Shown here: positions 1 to 7,703 of the stretch, one piece after another
Layout: each line of letters opens with the position of its first letter
Position numbering within the stretch: the stretch's first letter is position 1
From: Micromonospora_I sp040659735
GTDB taxonomy: Bacteria; Actinomycetota; Actinomycetes; Mycobacteriales; Micromonosporaceae
Direction: 5' to 3'
DNA: 64,000 nucleotides
NCBI RefSeq assembly: GCF_040659735.1
Contig: NZ_JBFANZ010000006.1
Location: 114,671-178,670, forward strand
The notes under the pieces: model-generated
Told to the model about the DNA's origin: nothing
What the model saw: only the letters and a program-made list of their open reading frames with translations
Database searches by the model: none
Made by a program: the position numbers and the translations under genes

Positions 1-2
1 TC

Positions 3-65
3 TACGAGGACTTCGAGCAGGTTTCCGACGACGAGGTCACGGCGACGCTGTCCGGGCGGGGGTGA
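3..65 (+). CDS. C-terminal end of an unidentified protein (partial)
   Basis: An open frame enters from the left edge and ends at TGA 63-65, giving 20 residues rich in Asp, Glu and Thr and ending SGRG. The next gene starts 22 bases later on the same strand, and codon use matches the GC-rich neighbours. Too little is present to assign a family, and no start is visible. The frame itself is only moderately supported because the piece is so short. Confidence 0.4.
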   Translation, partial: YEDFEQVSDDEVTATLSGRG

Positions 66-75
66 CAGCAGCCGG

Positions 76-81
76 TACCGT
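76..81 (+). promoter_or_regulatory. Probable -10 box (TACCGT) of a leaderless mRNA
   Basis: TACCGT fits the actinobacterial TANNNT -10 and lies 6 nt before the ATG at 88. There is no Shine-Dalgarno, so the transcript probably starts at or next to the start codon. The same spacing recurs at several other genes in this window. Confidence 0.45.
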
Positions 82-87
82 CGAGTA

Positions 88-489
88 ATGCAGATGACCT
101 GTCCGAAGTGCCATGGCGACATGCGCCAGTACGAGCGCAGCGGCGTGATTGTCGACCAGTGCGGCGAGTGCCGCGGGATCTTCCTCGACCGCGGTGAGCT
201 GGAGAAGCTCTTCGAAGCCGAGGCGAGCTGGAACCGGGAGCACGGTGCTCCACCGGCGCCGCCCGCGCCGCAGCCGGGTCACGCCGGCGCGCCCGCTGCC
301 GGTGGCTACGTGCCGCCGCCCCCGCCGCAGCACCACCAGCCCGGCTACCCGCCGGCCCATGTCCCGCCACCGCCGCCCGTGACCCACGGCTATCCGCCGG
401 CTCCCGTCCACGGCGGCCACTACGGCTACCACGGGCACTACCGCAACAAGCGCCGCAAGGGCGGCTTCCTGGGCGAACTCTTCGACTGA
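88..489 (+). CDS. zf-TFIIB zinc-ribbon protein with Pro/His/Tyr-rich tail
   Basis: A 133-residue protein. The N-terminus has the zf-TFIIB-type ribbon: CPKC at residues 5-8 and CGEC at 25-28, followed by the family-typical FLDRGELEKL segment. Residues about 55-120 are low complexity, rich in Pro, His, Gly and Tyr, and the C-terminus is basic (NKRRKGG) before an acidic end. Function is unknown; such single-ribbon proteins are common in actinobacteria and are thought to bind zinc and perhaps nucleic acid or protein. The ATG is preceded by a -10-like box and no Shine-Dalgarno, so it may be translated leaderless. A strong hairpin terminator follows. Confidence 0.85.
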   Translation: MQMTCPKCHGDMRQYERSGVIVDQCGECRGIFLDRGELEKLFEAEASWNREHGAPPAPPAPQPGHAGAPAAGGYVPPPPPQHHQPGYPPAHVPPPPPVTHGYPPAPVHGGHYGYHGHYRNKRRKGGFLGELFD

Positions 490-500
490 TCCGCGTGAGA

Positions 501-540
501 CGCCGCCGGCCGAGGACGCGCACCCCCTCGGCCGGCGGCG
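501..540. terminator. Bidirectional hairpin terminator between the zinc-ribbon gene and dnaB
   Basis: Perfect 15-bp inverted repeat: arms 501-515 and 526-540, 10-nt loop. It lies between the convergent ends of the zinc-ribbon gene (+) and dnaB (-). There is no marked T-run, as is common in high-GC actinobacteria. Confidence 0.7.
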
Positions 541-626
541 CTCGACGCGGCCCCGACGTGCGGTTTCCCCTCGTCGGCTGAACGCCCGGAGCGGACAACC
601 CCCGCCGGTCGTCGTGACCGACGCGC

Positions 627-2033
627 TCAGACCGCCATGTCGACGAAGCGGGACAGGTGGAGCTGCGCCGCGACGGTGATCGTGTCCGTCGGGCCGTTTC
701 GGTGCTTGGCGACAATGAAGTCCGCCTCGCCGGCCCGCGGCGACTCCTTGTCGTAGTAGTCGTCGCGGTGCAGCAGGATCACCACGTCGGCGTCCTGCTC
801 GATCGATCCCGACTCACGCAGGTCGGAGAGTTGCGGACGCTTGTCGGTGCGCTGCTCAGGGCCACGGTTCAGCTGGCTGACCGCGATGACCGGGCACTCG
901 ACCTCCTTGGCCAGCAGCTTGAGACCACGGGACAGCTCGGCGACCTCCTGCTGACGGCTCTCGGTCTTCTTCGGTGAGCTCATCAGCTGGAGATAGTCAA
1001 CGACGATCATCTTGAGGTCGTGTCGCTGCTTGAGCCGACGCGCCTTGGCCCGGATCTCCATCAGGTTCATGTTGGGCGTGTCGTCGACGAAGATCGGGGC
1101 TTCGCTGATCTCGCCCATCCGGCGCGCCAACTTGGACCAGTCGTCATCCGACAGCTGCCCGGAGCGGAGCACGTGCAGGGGCACCCGCGCCTCGGCCGAG
1201 AGGAGTCGCATGACGATCTCGACCTTGCTCATTTCGAGCGAGAAGATGGCGCTGGCGCAGTTGGCCCTGATCGCCGCGTTCCGCGCGAAGTCCATCGAGG
1301 CGGTGCTCTTACCGAGACCGGGGCGGCCCGCCACGATGATCAGCTGGCCGGGGTGCAACCCGTTCAGCAGACGGTCGAGGTCGGTGAATCCGGTCGGCAC
1401 CCCGGTCATCACCCCGCCCTGCGCGCCGACGGCCTCGATCTCGTCGAGCGTGGGCTGCAGCATGTCGGCGAGGCTGGCGAAGTCTTCCCGGACCCGGCGC
1501 TCGGTGACGTCGTAGACCGCCTGCTGGGCGAGGTCGACGACGTCGTCGACGTCACGGCCGCCACCCGCCGCCGAGCCGTATCCGAGTTGGACGATCTTCG
1601 TGCCCGCCTCGACCAGACGGCGCAACACCGCCCGCTCGCCGACGATGCGCGCGTAGTAGGAGGCGTTGGCCGCGGTCGGCACGCTGGCGATGAGGGTGTG
1701 CAGGTAGGGGGCGCCACCGATGCGGCCGAGGTCACCGGAGTCGGAGAGGGCCGCGGCCACGGTAATGGCATCGGCCGGCTCGCCCCGGCCGTAGAGGTCC
1801 AGGATCGCGTCGAAGACGGCCGAGTGGATCGGCCGGTAGAAGTCATTCGACTTCAGGATCTCGACGACGTCGGCGACCGCGTCCTTGGAGAGCAACATGC
1901 CACCGAGCACGCACTGCTCCGCCGCGATGTCCTGCGGCGGGGTCTTGTCGAACTGGCCGACGGGTTGGATCGGGGCGCTTGGAGGCGGACTGGGAGTCCT
2001 CGCCTCGGCACGCACATCGTCCGTGATCGACAC
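627..2033 (-). CDS. dnaB: Replicative DNA helicase DnaB
   Basis: 468 residues, the size usual for actinobacterial DnaB. It is the hexameric 5'-3' helicase that unwinds DNA at the fork. The N-terminal helicase domain spans about 28-130, then a linker, then the RecA-like ATPase domain from about 205 with Walker A GRPGLGKST at 236-244, Walker B-type MIVVDYLQLM and an SQLNRGPE segment. No intein interrupts these motifs, a common insertion point in this gene. The GTG start at 2033 is chosen because GGAGG lies 6 nt upstream (2040-2044 on the plus strand); the frame stays open much further upstream but that part reads as low-complexity shadow. It is transcribed away from the rpsF-ssb-rpsR-rplI operon and shares its upstream region with a divergent gene. 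Confidence 0.97.
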   Translation of the reverse strand: MSITDDVRAEARTPSPPPSAPIQPVGQFDKTPPQDIAAEQCVLGGMLLSKDAVADVVEILKSNDFYRPIHSAVFDAILDLYGRGEPADAITVAAALSDSGDLGRIGGAPYLHTLIASVPTAANASYYARIVGERAVLRRLVEAGTKIVQLGYGSAAGGGRDVDDVVDLAQQAVYDVTERRVREDFASLADMLQPTLDEIEAVGAQGGVMTGVPTGFTDLDRLLNGLHPGQLIIVAGRPGLGKSTASMDFARNAAIRANCASAIFSLEMSKVEIVMRLLSAEARVPLHVLRSGQLSDDDWSKLARRMGEISEAPIFVDDTPNMNLMEIRAKARRLKQRHDLKMIVVDYLQLMSSPKKTESRQQEVAELSRGLKLLAKEVECPVIAVSQLNRGPEQRTDKRPQLSDLRESGSIEQDADVVILLHRDDYYDKESPRAGEADFIVAKHRNGPTDTITVAAQLHLSRFVDMAV

Positions 2034-2386
2034 CCGGAGCCTCCGCTCGATTGACTGTGCCCGTAGCGAACCGCCGGGGTACGACACTTCTGTCCGCCGC
2101 CACCATACGAAACCCGAGGTCACAGCCCCAAACACCGCGGTGGACGAAGTTCGGGAGAAGCTGTGGACAGCGGCCTCACGGATGTGCGCAGGGTTGTGCA
2201 CATCCTGTGCACAACGTCGTGGGATTTCTCCGCACACCCGGTCTGAACTGCGCTTTCTCGGTCCCCAGCATGTGGAGGAAAGAAATCTGGACATGTGTCG
2301 TTGACGACGACCGGCTATCATCGCCAACGACGAATCTGTCCAGATGGCCGATTGCGACTCGGTATCAGAAAGGTCACGCTCCGGCG
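2034..2386. promoter_or_regulatory. Divergent intergenic region between dnaB and a membrane-protein gene
   Basis: 353 bases with no convincing gene, holding the dnaB Shine-Dalgarno (2040-2044 on the minus strand). It contains a perfect palindrome GTTGTGCACA-TCC-TGTGCACAAC at 2193-2215 that looks like a protein-binding operator, and a TATCAT box at 2315-2320 that could be a -10 for the rightward gene. A TGTGGACAG sequence (one or two bases off a DnaA box) lies at 2162-2170. Confidence 0.5.
2193..2215. promoter_or_regulatory. Palindromic operator candidate upstream of dnaB
   Basis: Ten-bp arms (2193-2202 and 2206-2215) with a 3-bp centre, GTTGTGCACA/TGTGCACAAC. The symmetry is perfect, which is unlikely by chance in 350 bases. 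The binding protein is unknown. Confidence 0.5.
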
Positions 2387-3799
2387 GTGGACTACCGGGA
2401 CTGGGGGTACGGCGATCGCACCCCGTACGAGCGCCGTCCGGCGACGTCGTGGGCTGGTGACGACGAGCCGCGTGCGGCCGACGATCTGTCCGCCGGCACG
2501 TCCTGGGGCCAGAGCTACCGCTCCGGGCGCCAATCTGGGAGGACAGACCTGACCGACAGCGGCTTCGACGACGCGTACTGGACGCCACCGAGCTCAGCCG
2601 CGCCGGCGCCGACCTCGGCGACCCCCGCACCGAGCTCGGCGATTCCCGCGCCACGCGGCAGCGGGCGGCATCGCGATGACGGCGACCTGCCGGAGCCGGC
2701 GGCTCGCGGCCCGGTCAGCAGCAGTCCCTTCAGCAGCGGTCCGGTCAGCAGCCGGCCGATGAGCAGTGGCCCCATCAGCAGCGGTCCGGTCAGCAGCCGG
2801 CCGATGAGCAGTGGCCCGATGAGTAGCGGCCCCGTGTCCAGCAGCGGCTGGCGGCAGAGCGCGCCGACCGGCCGTTGGGACCGGCCGGCCGACACCGGGG
2901 AATGGCAGCGCACTCCGGAGACCGACCAGTGGCAGCGGTCGGACGACACCGGCGAGTGGACCCGTGCCGGGCACACCGGCGAATGGCGCAACCCGCACGC
3001 GTCGAGCTGGTCCGAACCGGGCGACAGCGCCGAGTGGAGCCGCGACCCCTACCCGCGCGACTGGCGGGACGACACGAGCGCGGGGCAGTGGCGGCAGGGC
3101 GCACACACCGGCCAGTTCGACCGGATCACCGACACCGGTAGCTGGAGCGCCACCAGTGATGCGGGCGCTTGGCCGCGAACCGAGCCGCCCGGACGGCAGC
3201 CGCGCGGCCCGGTCGAGACGGAGAGTTCCTGGCGGGACTCGGACGACACGTTCTGGTCCGGCACGCGGCTGGCCGGCGACGACCCGCGCTGGGTGGAGAC
3301 GCCCGTGTCGGCGCCCCGGTCACCCGCCGTCGCCTATCCGCGGCCGCCGCGCAGCCGTCCGGCGCCGCCACCCGTCCGGCAGGTCTACCGTCCGCCCGTG
3401 CGACGCGGACGGGGCAGAGGCCCCGACGAGGAGCTGCTGGACTTCGATCCCGGCGGACACGTCGCCTCGCTCCTCTACACCGCGCTCTGGTACGCCGTAC
3501 CGGTCCTGTTCTTCGCGCTGTGGACGTTCACGCTCGACAACACCCCGCCACCGGCCGGCTGCGTCACCGACGTCACCGGTGGTGGGTGCCAGTCGGAGCG
3601 CGCCCAGGCGATCGCGTCGGTGGTCGGTGGGGCGCCGCAGTTCGGTGCCGCTCTGCTGGCGAGCCTGGTGGTCGCGATCGTGCTGCGGTGGGCCAGCGGG
3701 ACGTGGCGCGCGGCGAGCGTCGGCCTCGCCGCCGCGGTCGTCGGCGGCGGTCTCTCCACCGTGGTCTTCAGCGCCCTCACGGGGCAGCCCGTTGGCTGA
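2387..3799 (+). CDS. Repeat-rich membrane protein of unknown function
   Basis: 470 residues from the GTG at 2387 (protein begins VDYRDWGYGD). AAAGG lies upstream at 2369-2373 but rather far (13 nt), so the start is likely rather than certain. Residues about 105-150 are Ser/Pro-rich with SSGPVSSRPM-type repeats, including a 42-bp DNA segment repeated at a 45-bp period (2731-2772 and 2776-2817). Residues about 160-280 contain degenerate units of the form DTGEWxR, with regularly spaced Trp and Asp. The C-terminal ~115 residues hold about three membrane spans with a short Cys-containing loop (PAGCVTD, GGGCQSE) that may form a disulfide outside. No enzyme motif seen. Position beside dnaB and rplI suggests a lineage-specific envelope protein; function unknown. 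Confidence 0.75.
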   Translation: MDYRDWGYGDRTPYERRPATSWAGDDEPRAADDLSAGTSWGQSYRSGRQSGRTDLTDSGFDDAYWTPPSSAAPAPTSATPAPSSAIPAPRGSGRHRDDGDLPEPAARGPVSSSPFSSGPVSSRPMSSGPISSGPVSSRPMSSGPMSSGPVSSSGWRQSAPTGRWDRPADTGEWQRTPETDQWQRSDDTGEWTRAGHTGEWRNPHASSWSEPGDSAEWSRDPYPRDWRDDTSAGQWRQGAHTGQFDRITDTGSWSATSDAGAWPRTEPPGRQPRGPVETESSWRDSDDTFWSGTRLAGDDPRWVETPVSAPRSPAVAYPRPPRSRPAPPPVRQVYRPPVRRGRGRGPDEELLDFDPGGHVASLLYTALWYAVPVLFFALWTFTLDNTPPPAGCVTDVTGGGCQSERAQAIASVVGGAPQFGAALLASLVVAIVLRWASGTWRAASVGLAAAVVGGGLSTVVFSALTGQPVG

Positions 3800-3814
3800 C
3801 CGCCATGACGACGA

Positions 3815-3854
3815 CGAAAGGGGCGACGCGCCGGTCGGCGCGTCGCCCCTTTCG
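3815..3854. terminator. Strong bidirectional terminator
   Basis: Perfect 18-bp inverted repeat (3815-3832 and 3837-3854) with a 4-nt loop between the convergent ends of the membrane-protein gene and rplI. The arms end in CTTTCG on both strands. Confidence 0.85.
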
Positions 3855-3863
3855 CAGGTCGTG

Positions 3864-4313
3864 CTACTGGGCCTTGACCACGTTCAGGTTGAACTTGGCG
3901 GTGACCTCCGGGTGCAGCTTGACGCTCACCGGGTAGGAACCGACCGACTTGATGTGGCCGGGCAGCTCCAGGCGGCGCCGGTCGAGGATCGGCCCGCCGG
4001 CGGTCTTCACCGCGGCGACGATCTCGGCCGGGGTGACCGAGCCGAACAGGCGCCCGCCGTCTCCGGCACGCACCGCCAGGCTTACCTTGAGGCCCTCAAG
4101 CTGGCCCTTGACCTCGTTGGCGTGGCCCAGGTCGCGGATCTCGCGGGCCGACCGGGCCCGCTGGATAACCGTGACCTGACGCTCCGCACCCTTGGTCCAG
4201 CCGATCGCGAGGCCCTGCGGCATCAGGTAGTTACGGCCGTAGCCGTCCTTGACCTCAACGATGTCGCCGGGGGCACCGAGGCCGGACACGTCCTGAGTCA
4301 GGATGATCTTCAT
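3864..4313 (-). CDS. rplI: 50S ribosomal protein L9
   Basis: 149 residues, standard length. The N-terminal half begins MKIILTQDVSGLGAPGDIV and matches the conserved L9 core that binds 23S rRNA; a central helix leads to the C-terminal domain. Last gene of the leftward rpsF-ssb-rpsR-rplI operon. A GAGGAGG Shine-Dalgarno lies just upstream of the ATG. Transcription ends at the strong hairpin downstream. Confidence 0.97.
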   Translation of the reverse strand: MKIILTQDVSGLGAPGDIVEVKDGYGRNYLMPQGLAIGWTKGAERQVTVIQRARSAREIRDLGHANEVKGQLEGLKVSLAVRAGDGGRLFGSVTPAEIVAAVKTAGGPILDRRRLELPGHIKSVGSYPVSVKLHPEVTAKFNLNVVKAQ

Positions 4314-4327
4314 GTCGGTGCCTCCTC

Positions 4328-4567
4328 TCAGCGTGCCGTGGCCGTGTACGGCAGGAGCGCCATCTCACGGGCGTTCTTGACCGCACGAGCGATCTGCCGC
4401 TGCTGCTGGGAGGTAACCCCGGTCACCCGCCGAGCGCGGATCTTGCCGCGGTCGGAGATGAACTTGCGCAGCAGCGCGGTGTCCTTGTAGTCGATGTAGG
4501 TGATCCCGTCCTTGTCGAGCGGGTTCACCTTCTTCTTCGGCTTGCGCAGTGCCGCAGCCTTCGCCAT
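4328..4567 (-). CDS. rpsR: 30S ribosomal protein S18
   Basis: 79 residues from the ATG at 4567 (MAKAAALRKPKKK). S18 forms a heterodimer with S6, encoded upstream, on the 30S platform. The conserved ITYIDYKD and the basic GKIRARRVTG segments are present. The N-terminus has no Cys cluster, so this is a zinc-independent form. 44 bases downstream of ssb and 14 before rplI, in one operon. Confidence 0.97.
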   Translation of the reverse strand: MAKAAALRKPKKKVNPLDKDGITYIDYKDTALLRKFISDRGKIRARRVTGVTSQQQRQIARAVKNAREMALLPYTATAR

Positions 4568-4611
4568 TGATCTTGCTCCTGGTTTGCGGTCCCGGCCGCT
4601 GGGGGCCGGCA

Positions 4612-5130
4612 TCAGAACGGGGGCTCTTCGTCGAAGTTGCCGCCGCCCGAACCGGAGGGCGAGGAAGAGGGAGCCGCCGTGGCCCACGGGTCGTCGAAGT
4701 TACCTCCGCCGCCCTGGCCACCGCCGCCACCGCCACCGCCGAAGCCGCCACCGCCGCCACCGGAGCGGGACATCTTCTGCACCTTCGCCGTGGCGTAGCG
4801 CAGCGACGGGCCGATCTCGTCGACCTCCAGCTCGATGACGGTGCGCTTCTCGCCCTCACGCGTCTCGTACGACCGCTGACGCAGCCGACCAGAAACGATC
4901 ACACGGGCGCCCCGCTGCAACGACTCGGCGACGTGCTCCGCAGCCTGCCGCCATACGGTGCAGGCCAGGAAGAGCGGCTCGCCGTCCTTCCACTCGTTGG
5001 AAGCCTTGTCCATGAACCGGGGCGTCGAAGCGACCCGGAACTTGGCGACCGCCGCACCCGACGGGGTGAAGCGCAACTCGGGGTCATCGGTCAGATTGCC
5101 GATGACCGTGATGGTGGTGTCTCCTGCCAT
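4612..5130 (-). CDS. ssb: Single-stranded DNA-binding protein
   Basis: 172 residues. OB-fold domain from about 3 to 115 (AGDTTITVIGNLTDDPELRFTPSG start), then a Gly-rich flexible linker (GGGGGGFGGGGGGGG) and an acidic C-terminal tip NFDEEPPF. The tip is the variant of the DDDIPF motif that recruits partner proteins. It protects single-stranded DNA at forks and repair sites. Located between rpsF and rpsR, the usual actinobacterial arrangement. Confidence 0.97.
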   Translation of the reverse strand: MAGDTTITVIGNLTDDPELRFTPSGAAVAKFRVASTPRFMDKASNEWKDGEPLFLACTVWRQAAEHVAESLQRGARVIVSGRLRQRSYETREGEKRTVIELEVDEIGPSLRYATAKVQKMSRSGGGGGGFGGGGGGGGQGGGGNFDDPWATAAPSSSPSGSGGGNFDEEPPF

Positions 5131-5229
5131 GAGCCATCTCCTCGCGCACTCATCGTTGCCTGCGGTAAGGCTGCCAGAGCCCTACGACAGCGCCGATGAG
5201 GCTGGTCCGGGCGTGCCGGGAAATGCGCC

Positions 5230-5520
5230 TCAGCGCATCTCCGGCCGGATGACCTTGGTGCGCAGCACCGACTCGTTGAGTCGGAGCTGACGGTCCAGCT
5301 CGGCCACCGCCGCAGGCTCCGCCTGCAGATCGATGACGGCGTAGATGCCCTCGGCCTTCTTATTGATCTCGAACGAGAGGCGCCGGCGGCCCCACACGTC
5401 GAGCTTCTCCACCGAGCCACCCGCGGTCCGGATCACGTTGAGGTACGTGTCGAGCGATGGGGCGACGGTGCGCTCCTCGAGGCTTGGATCGAGGATCACC
5501 ATGACTTCGTAATGACGCAA
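5230..5520 (-). CDS. rpsF: 30S ribosomal protein S6
   Basis: 96 residues beginning MRHYEVMVILDPSLEERTV, the conserved S6 start. It pairs with S18 in the small subunit. First gene of the leftward operon with ssb, rpsR and rplI. A GAGGAGG Shine-Dalgarno (plus-strand complement at 5530-5538) precedes the ATG and can be occluded by the leader hairpin described separately, which suggests autoregulation by the S6:S18 pair. Confidence 0.97.
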   Translation of the reverse strand: MRHYEVMVILDPSLEERTVAPSLDTYLNVIRTAGGSVEKLDVWGRRRLSFEINKKAEGIYAVIDLQAEPAAVAELDRQLRLNESVLRTKVIRPEMR

Positions 5521-5841
5521 GACGTACTCACCTCCTCTGGGCTAGCGGTCACGGTCCTTCCGTGACAGGAGGTCTGCGTCGTGCGCGTGACGACCGGGGA
5601 AGCCCCCCGGCGACACGCACAACCTGACCAGAATACCGGGATTCCGGCGAGAGCCGTCGCCGACCCCCGCCGCGCGTCGACGGGGGTCTCCTCCGCGCCG
5701 CGTGGCGACCGGACGAGACCCCCGTCTGACGAGAGCCGCGGGGCGCGACCTATCCGCTTTCCTTGGGTGGGACCTGGGGAGGAACGACCACACCGACGAG
5801 GTTGGATAAGAGGCGCCCCGCGGAGCCTGTTTGTAGTTATC
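5521..5841 (-). promoter_or_regulatory. Leader and promoter region of the rpsF operon
   Basis: 321 bases between rpsF and a secreted-protein gene; no open frame of interest. It holds the rpsF leader hairpin (5530-5573) and, further upstream on the minus strand, a TATTCT box (5630-5635) that could be the -10 of the operon. The remainder is unassigned. Confidence 0.5.
5530..5573 (-). promoter_or_regulatory. RBS-sequestering leader hairpin, candidate S6:S18-binding motif
   Basis: Read on the minus strand, ACCTCCT (5573-5567) pairs perfectly with AGGAGGT (5536-5530), which contains the rpsF Shine-Dalgarno. Inside this, GTCACGG (5566-5560) pairs with CCGTGAC (5554-5548) around a 5-nt loop. The 3' side has an 11-nt bulge (5547-5537), and a CCG triplet sits at the junction of inner helix and bulge. 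A known leader motif upstream of rpsF binds the S6:S18 complex through a bulged CCG; the shape here resembles it, but identity is inferred. Confidence 0.6.
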
Positions 5842-6675
5842 TTACGCCGGAGAAGTCCGGGTTACACGTTGAGCGAGAATAGCCCGAATAGCCCCGGCTG
5901 ATACGCCAACGATGGTAACTGTGGCGATCAGGGCTAGAAGTGCCACCGATCCGCCGTTCTGGACCGGCTCAACCGAGGCCATCGGCTCTGCCGCGATACG
6001 GTCGGCGTCCGGACCGGCCGGCCGCTCGGCGGCGCCCACGGCAGTCGGGTCGCCCGGGTCCGCGGACCCCGTCGACGAGCCCTCCGCACCGCGGGAGGCA
6101 TCCGGTCCGTCCGGAACGGCCCGGGTGGTTTCCTCCGCCGGGTCGCGCGTCGTCGACTCGTCGCCGCCACGCCGATGGTCGGTGCCCGGCGTGGCGGGGC
6201 GGGTCCGCCCCGGTCCTGTCGGGCCGGACGGCGCGGTGGAGCCCGCCGACGGGGTCACCGGGCTCCCGGGAACCACCTCCACCCGGATCGACGACTCCTC
6301 GGCGACCACACAGTTGGGCTTGAGCGCGAGCGAGACCGGGCCGCGGTGGAAGAGCACCTCTGCCGCCGCGCCATGCGCGATCTCGCCCTGCGTGTCGCCG
6401 TCGATCAGCAGTCGGGCCCGCCGACCCGTCTGGTTCACGACGCGCAACGTGCTCTCCGCCGGCACCGTCACCGACGTGGCGCTCGGGGTGGCCGCGCAGG
6501 AGACGCCGAGAACGTTGTCACCGGCGAAGACGACTTCCTGCCCGCTCTCCTGCACCGGGGCGCCGGGCGTGGGCCCGGGATCGGCGTACGCGATCTTCGC
6601 GGCCAGCACCGGGGCGGCGGCGAAGAGCATGGCGATCCCGGTGGCGACGGAGCGCTGTCGAAGCTGCTGCGACAT
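5842..6675 (-). CDS. Secreted or cell-surface protein of unknown function
   Basis: 277 residues. N-terminal signal peptide (basic MSQQLRQR, hydrophobic core to about 31, AYA-DP cleavage-like site). A small globular part from about 35 to 135 contains two Cys (GVSCAATPS and LKPNCVV) likely to form a disulfide. Residues about 135-240 are Pro/Thr/Asp/Glu-rich and probably disordered. A membrane span near 245-267 is followed by a short basic tail, so the protein is probably anchored by its C-terminus. No family recognised. It lies upstream of rpsF on the same strand but is separated by the 321-base leader. Confidence 0.8.
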   Translation of the reverse strand: MSQQLRQRSVATGIAMLFAAAPVLAAKIAYADPGPTPGAPVQESGQEVVFAGDNVLGVSCAATPSATSVTVPAESTLRVVNQTGRRARLLIDGDTQGEIAHGAAAEVLFHRGPVSLALKPNCVVAEESSIRVEVVPGSPVTPSAGSTAPSGPTGPGRTRPATPGTDHRRGGDESTTRDPAEETTRAVPDGPDASRGAEGSSTGSADPGDPTAVGAAERPAGPDADRIAAEPMASVEPVQNGGSVALLALIATVTIVGVSAGAIRAILAQRVTRTSPA

Positions 6676-6881
6676 TCACCATCTCCCCAGCTCGGTAACG
6701 CGTTCGAATGGTGCGGACGGGTTCCCGGAGACAGAACAGTGGATCTACCGGACGTAACGAGGATCTATCGGAGTAACGACGCGGCCGGGCCGGCGGTGAC
6801 GCGGGAGAGATGGGCGATTTGCCGCGTACGTGCCGAACGTCGCTCCGTCCAGGCAGCGATCGGAGCGTCGCCACGGCGACG

Positions 6882-6887
6882 TAGGCT
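6882..6887 (+). promoter_or_regulatory. -10 box (TAGGCT) of a leaderless nfo transcript
   Basis: TAGGCT is 7 nt before the ATG of the endonuclease IV gene and there is no Shine-Dalgarno. Confidence 0.55.
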
Positions 6888-6894
6888 CGCCACC

Positions 6895-7671
6895 ATGCGC
6901 ATCGGAGCCCACGTCGATTCCGCCGACCCGTTGGAGGAGGCGGCCGCCCGCAAGGCGGAGACCGTGCAGTTCTTCCTCAGTGATCCGCAGGGCTGGAAGG
7001 CGCCGGAACCGCGGGCGGACGCCGAGGCACTACGCGCGGCCGAGGTGGATATCTACATCCACGCCCCGTACGTCATCAACGTCGCTACCCTCAACAACCG
7101 GATCCGCATCCCCAGCCGGAAGCTTCTCGTCAGCCACGCGGCGGCGGCCGCAACGGTCGGGGCCAGGGGTCTCATCGTCCACGGTGGACATGTCAACAAG
7201 GGTGACGATGTCGAGGTCGGTTTCGACAATTGGCGAAAGACCTTCGCCTACGCGGCGGAATCGGGGGGCTTCGCCACCCAGGTCCTGATCGAGAACACGG
7301 CCGGGGGTGACAACGCGTGCGCGCGGCGCTTCGACGCCCTGGCCCGGCTCTGGGACGCCGTCGGCGAATACGGCGTCGGGTTCTGCCTGGACACGTGTCA
7401 CGCGCACGCGGCCGGCGAGGATCTGCTCGATGTGGTGGATCGCGTCAAGGCCATCACCGGACGGATCGATCTGATCCACGCCAATGACTCAAAGGACGCG
7501 TTCGGCACCGGGCGGGATCGACACGACAACCTCGGACACGGAATGATCGATCCCGAACTTGTGGTCGCTGTGGTCCGCGCCGCCGACGCCCCGGTGATCG
7601 TCGAAACGCCGGGTGGGGCGGACGGGCAGGCCGCCGACATCACGTACCTGCGGGACCGAGTGGGCCAGTAA
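6895..7671 (+). CDS. nfo: Endonuclease IV (AP endonuclease)
   Basis: 258 residues from the ATG at 6895. It cleaves abasic sites in DNA during base excision repair. The TIM-barrel family signatures are visible: a GAHVDSADP start, HGGHVNKGDD with metal-binding His, VLIENTAGG with the conserved Glu, CLDTCHAHAAGED, and HANDSKDAFGTGRDRH followed by NLGHG. These carry the His, Asp and Glu ligands of the three-zinc centre. Start chosen because the motif-bearing N-terminus begins there and a -10 box lies 7 nt upstream; an upstream open extension has no domain content. Followed after 32 bases by a membrane-protein gene on the same strand. Confidence 0.93.
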   Translation: MRIGAHVDSADPLEEAAARKAETVQFFLSDPQGWKAPEPRADAEALRAAEVDIYIHAPYVINVATLNNRIRIPSRKLLVSHAAAAATVGARGLIVHGGHVNKGDDVEVGFDNWRKTFAYAAESGGFATQVLIENTAGGDNACARRFDALARLWDAVGEYGVGFCLDTCHAHAAGEDLLDVVDRVKAITGRIDLIHANDSKDAFGTGRDRHDNLGHGMIDPELVVAVVRAADAPVIVETPGGADGQAADITYLRDRVGQ

Positions 7672-7703
7672 CGCGCGTCGGCCGGTTAGGACAAGAATCC
7701 TCG

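Noticed and set aside
2034..2654. Upstream extension of the dnaB frame by about 200 codons
   Set aside because: The extra residues are Arg/Ser-rich, overlap the divergent gene, and a good GGAGG sits before the GTG at 2033.
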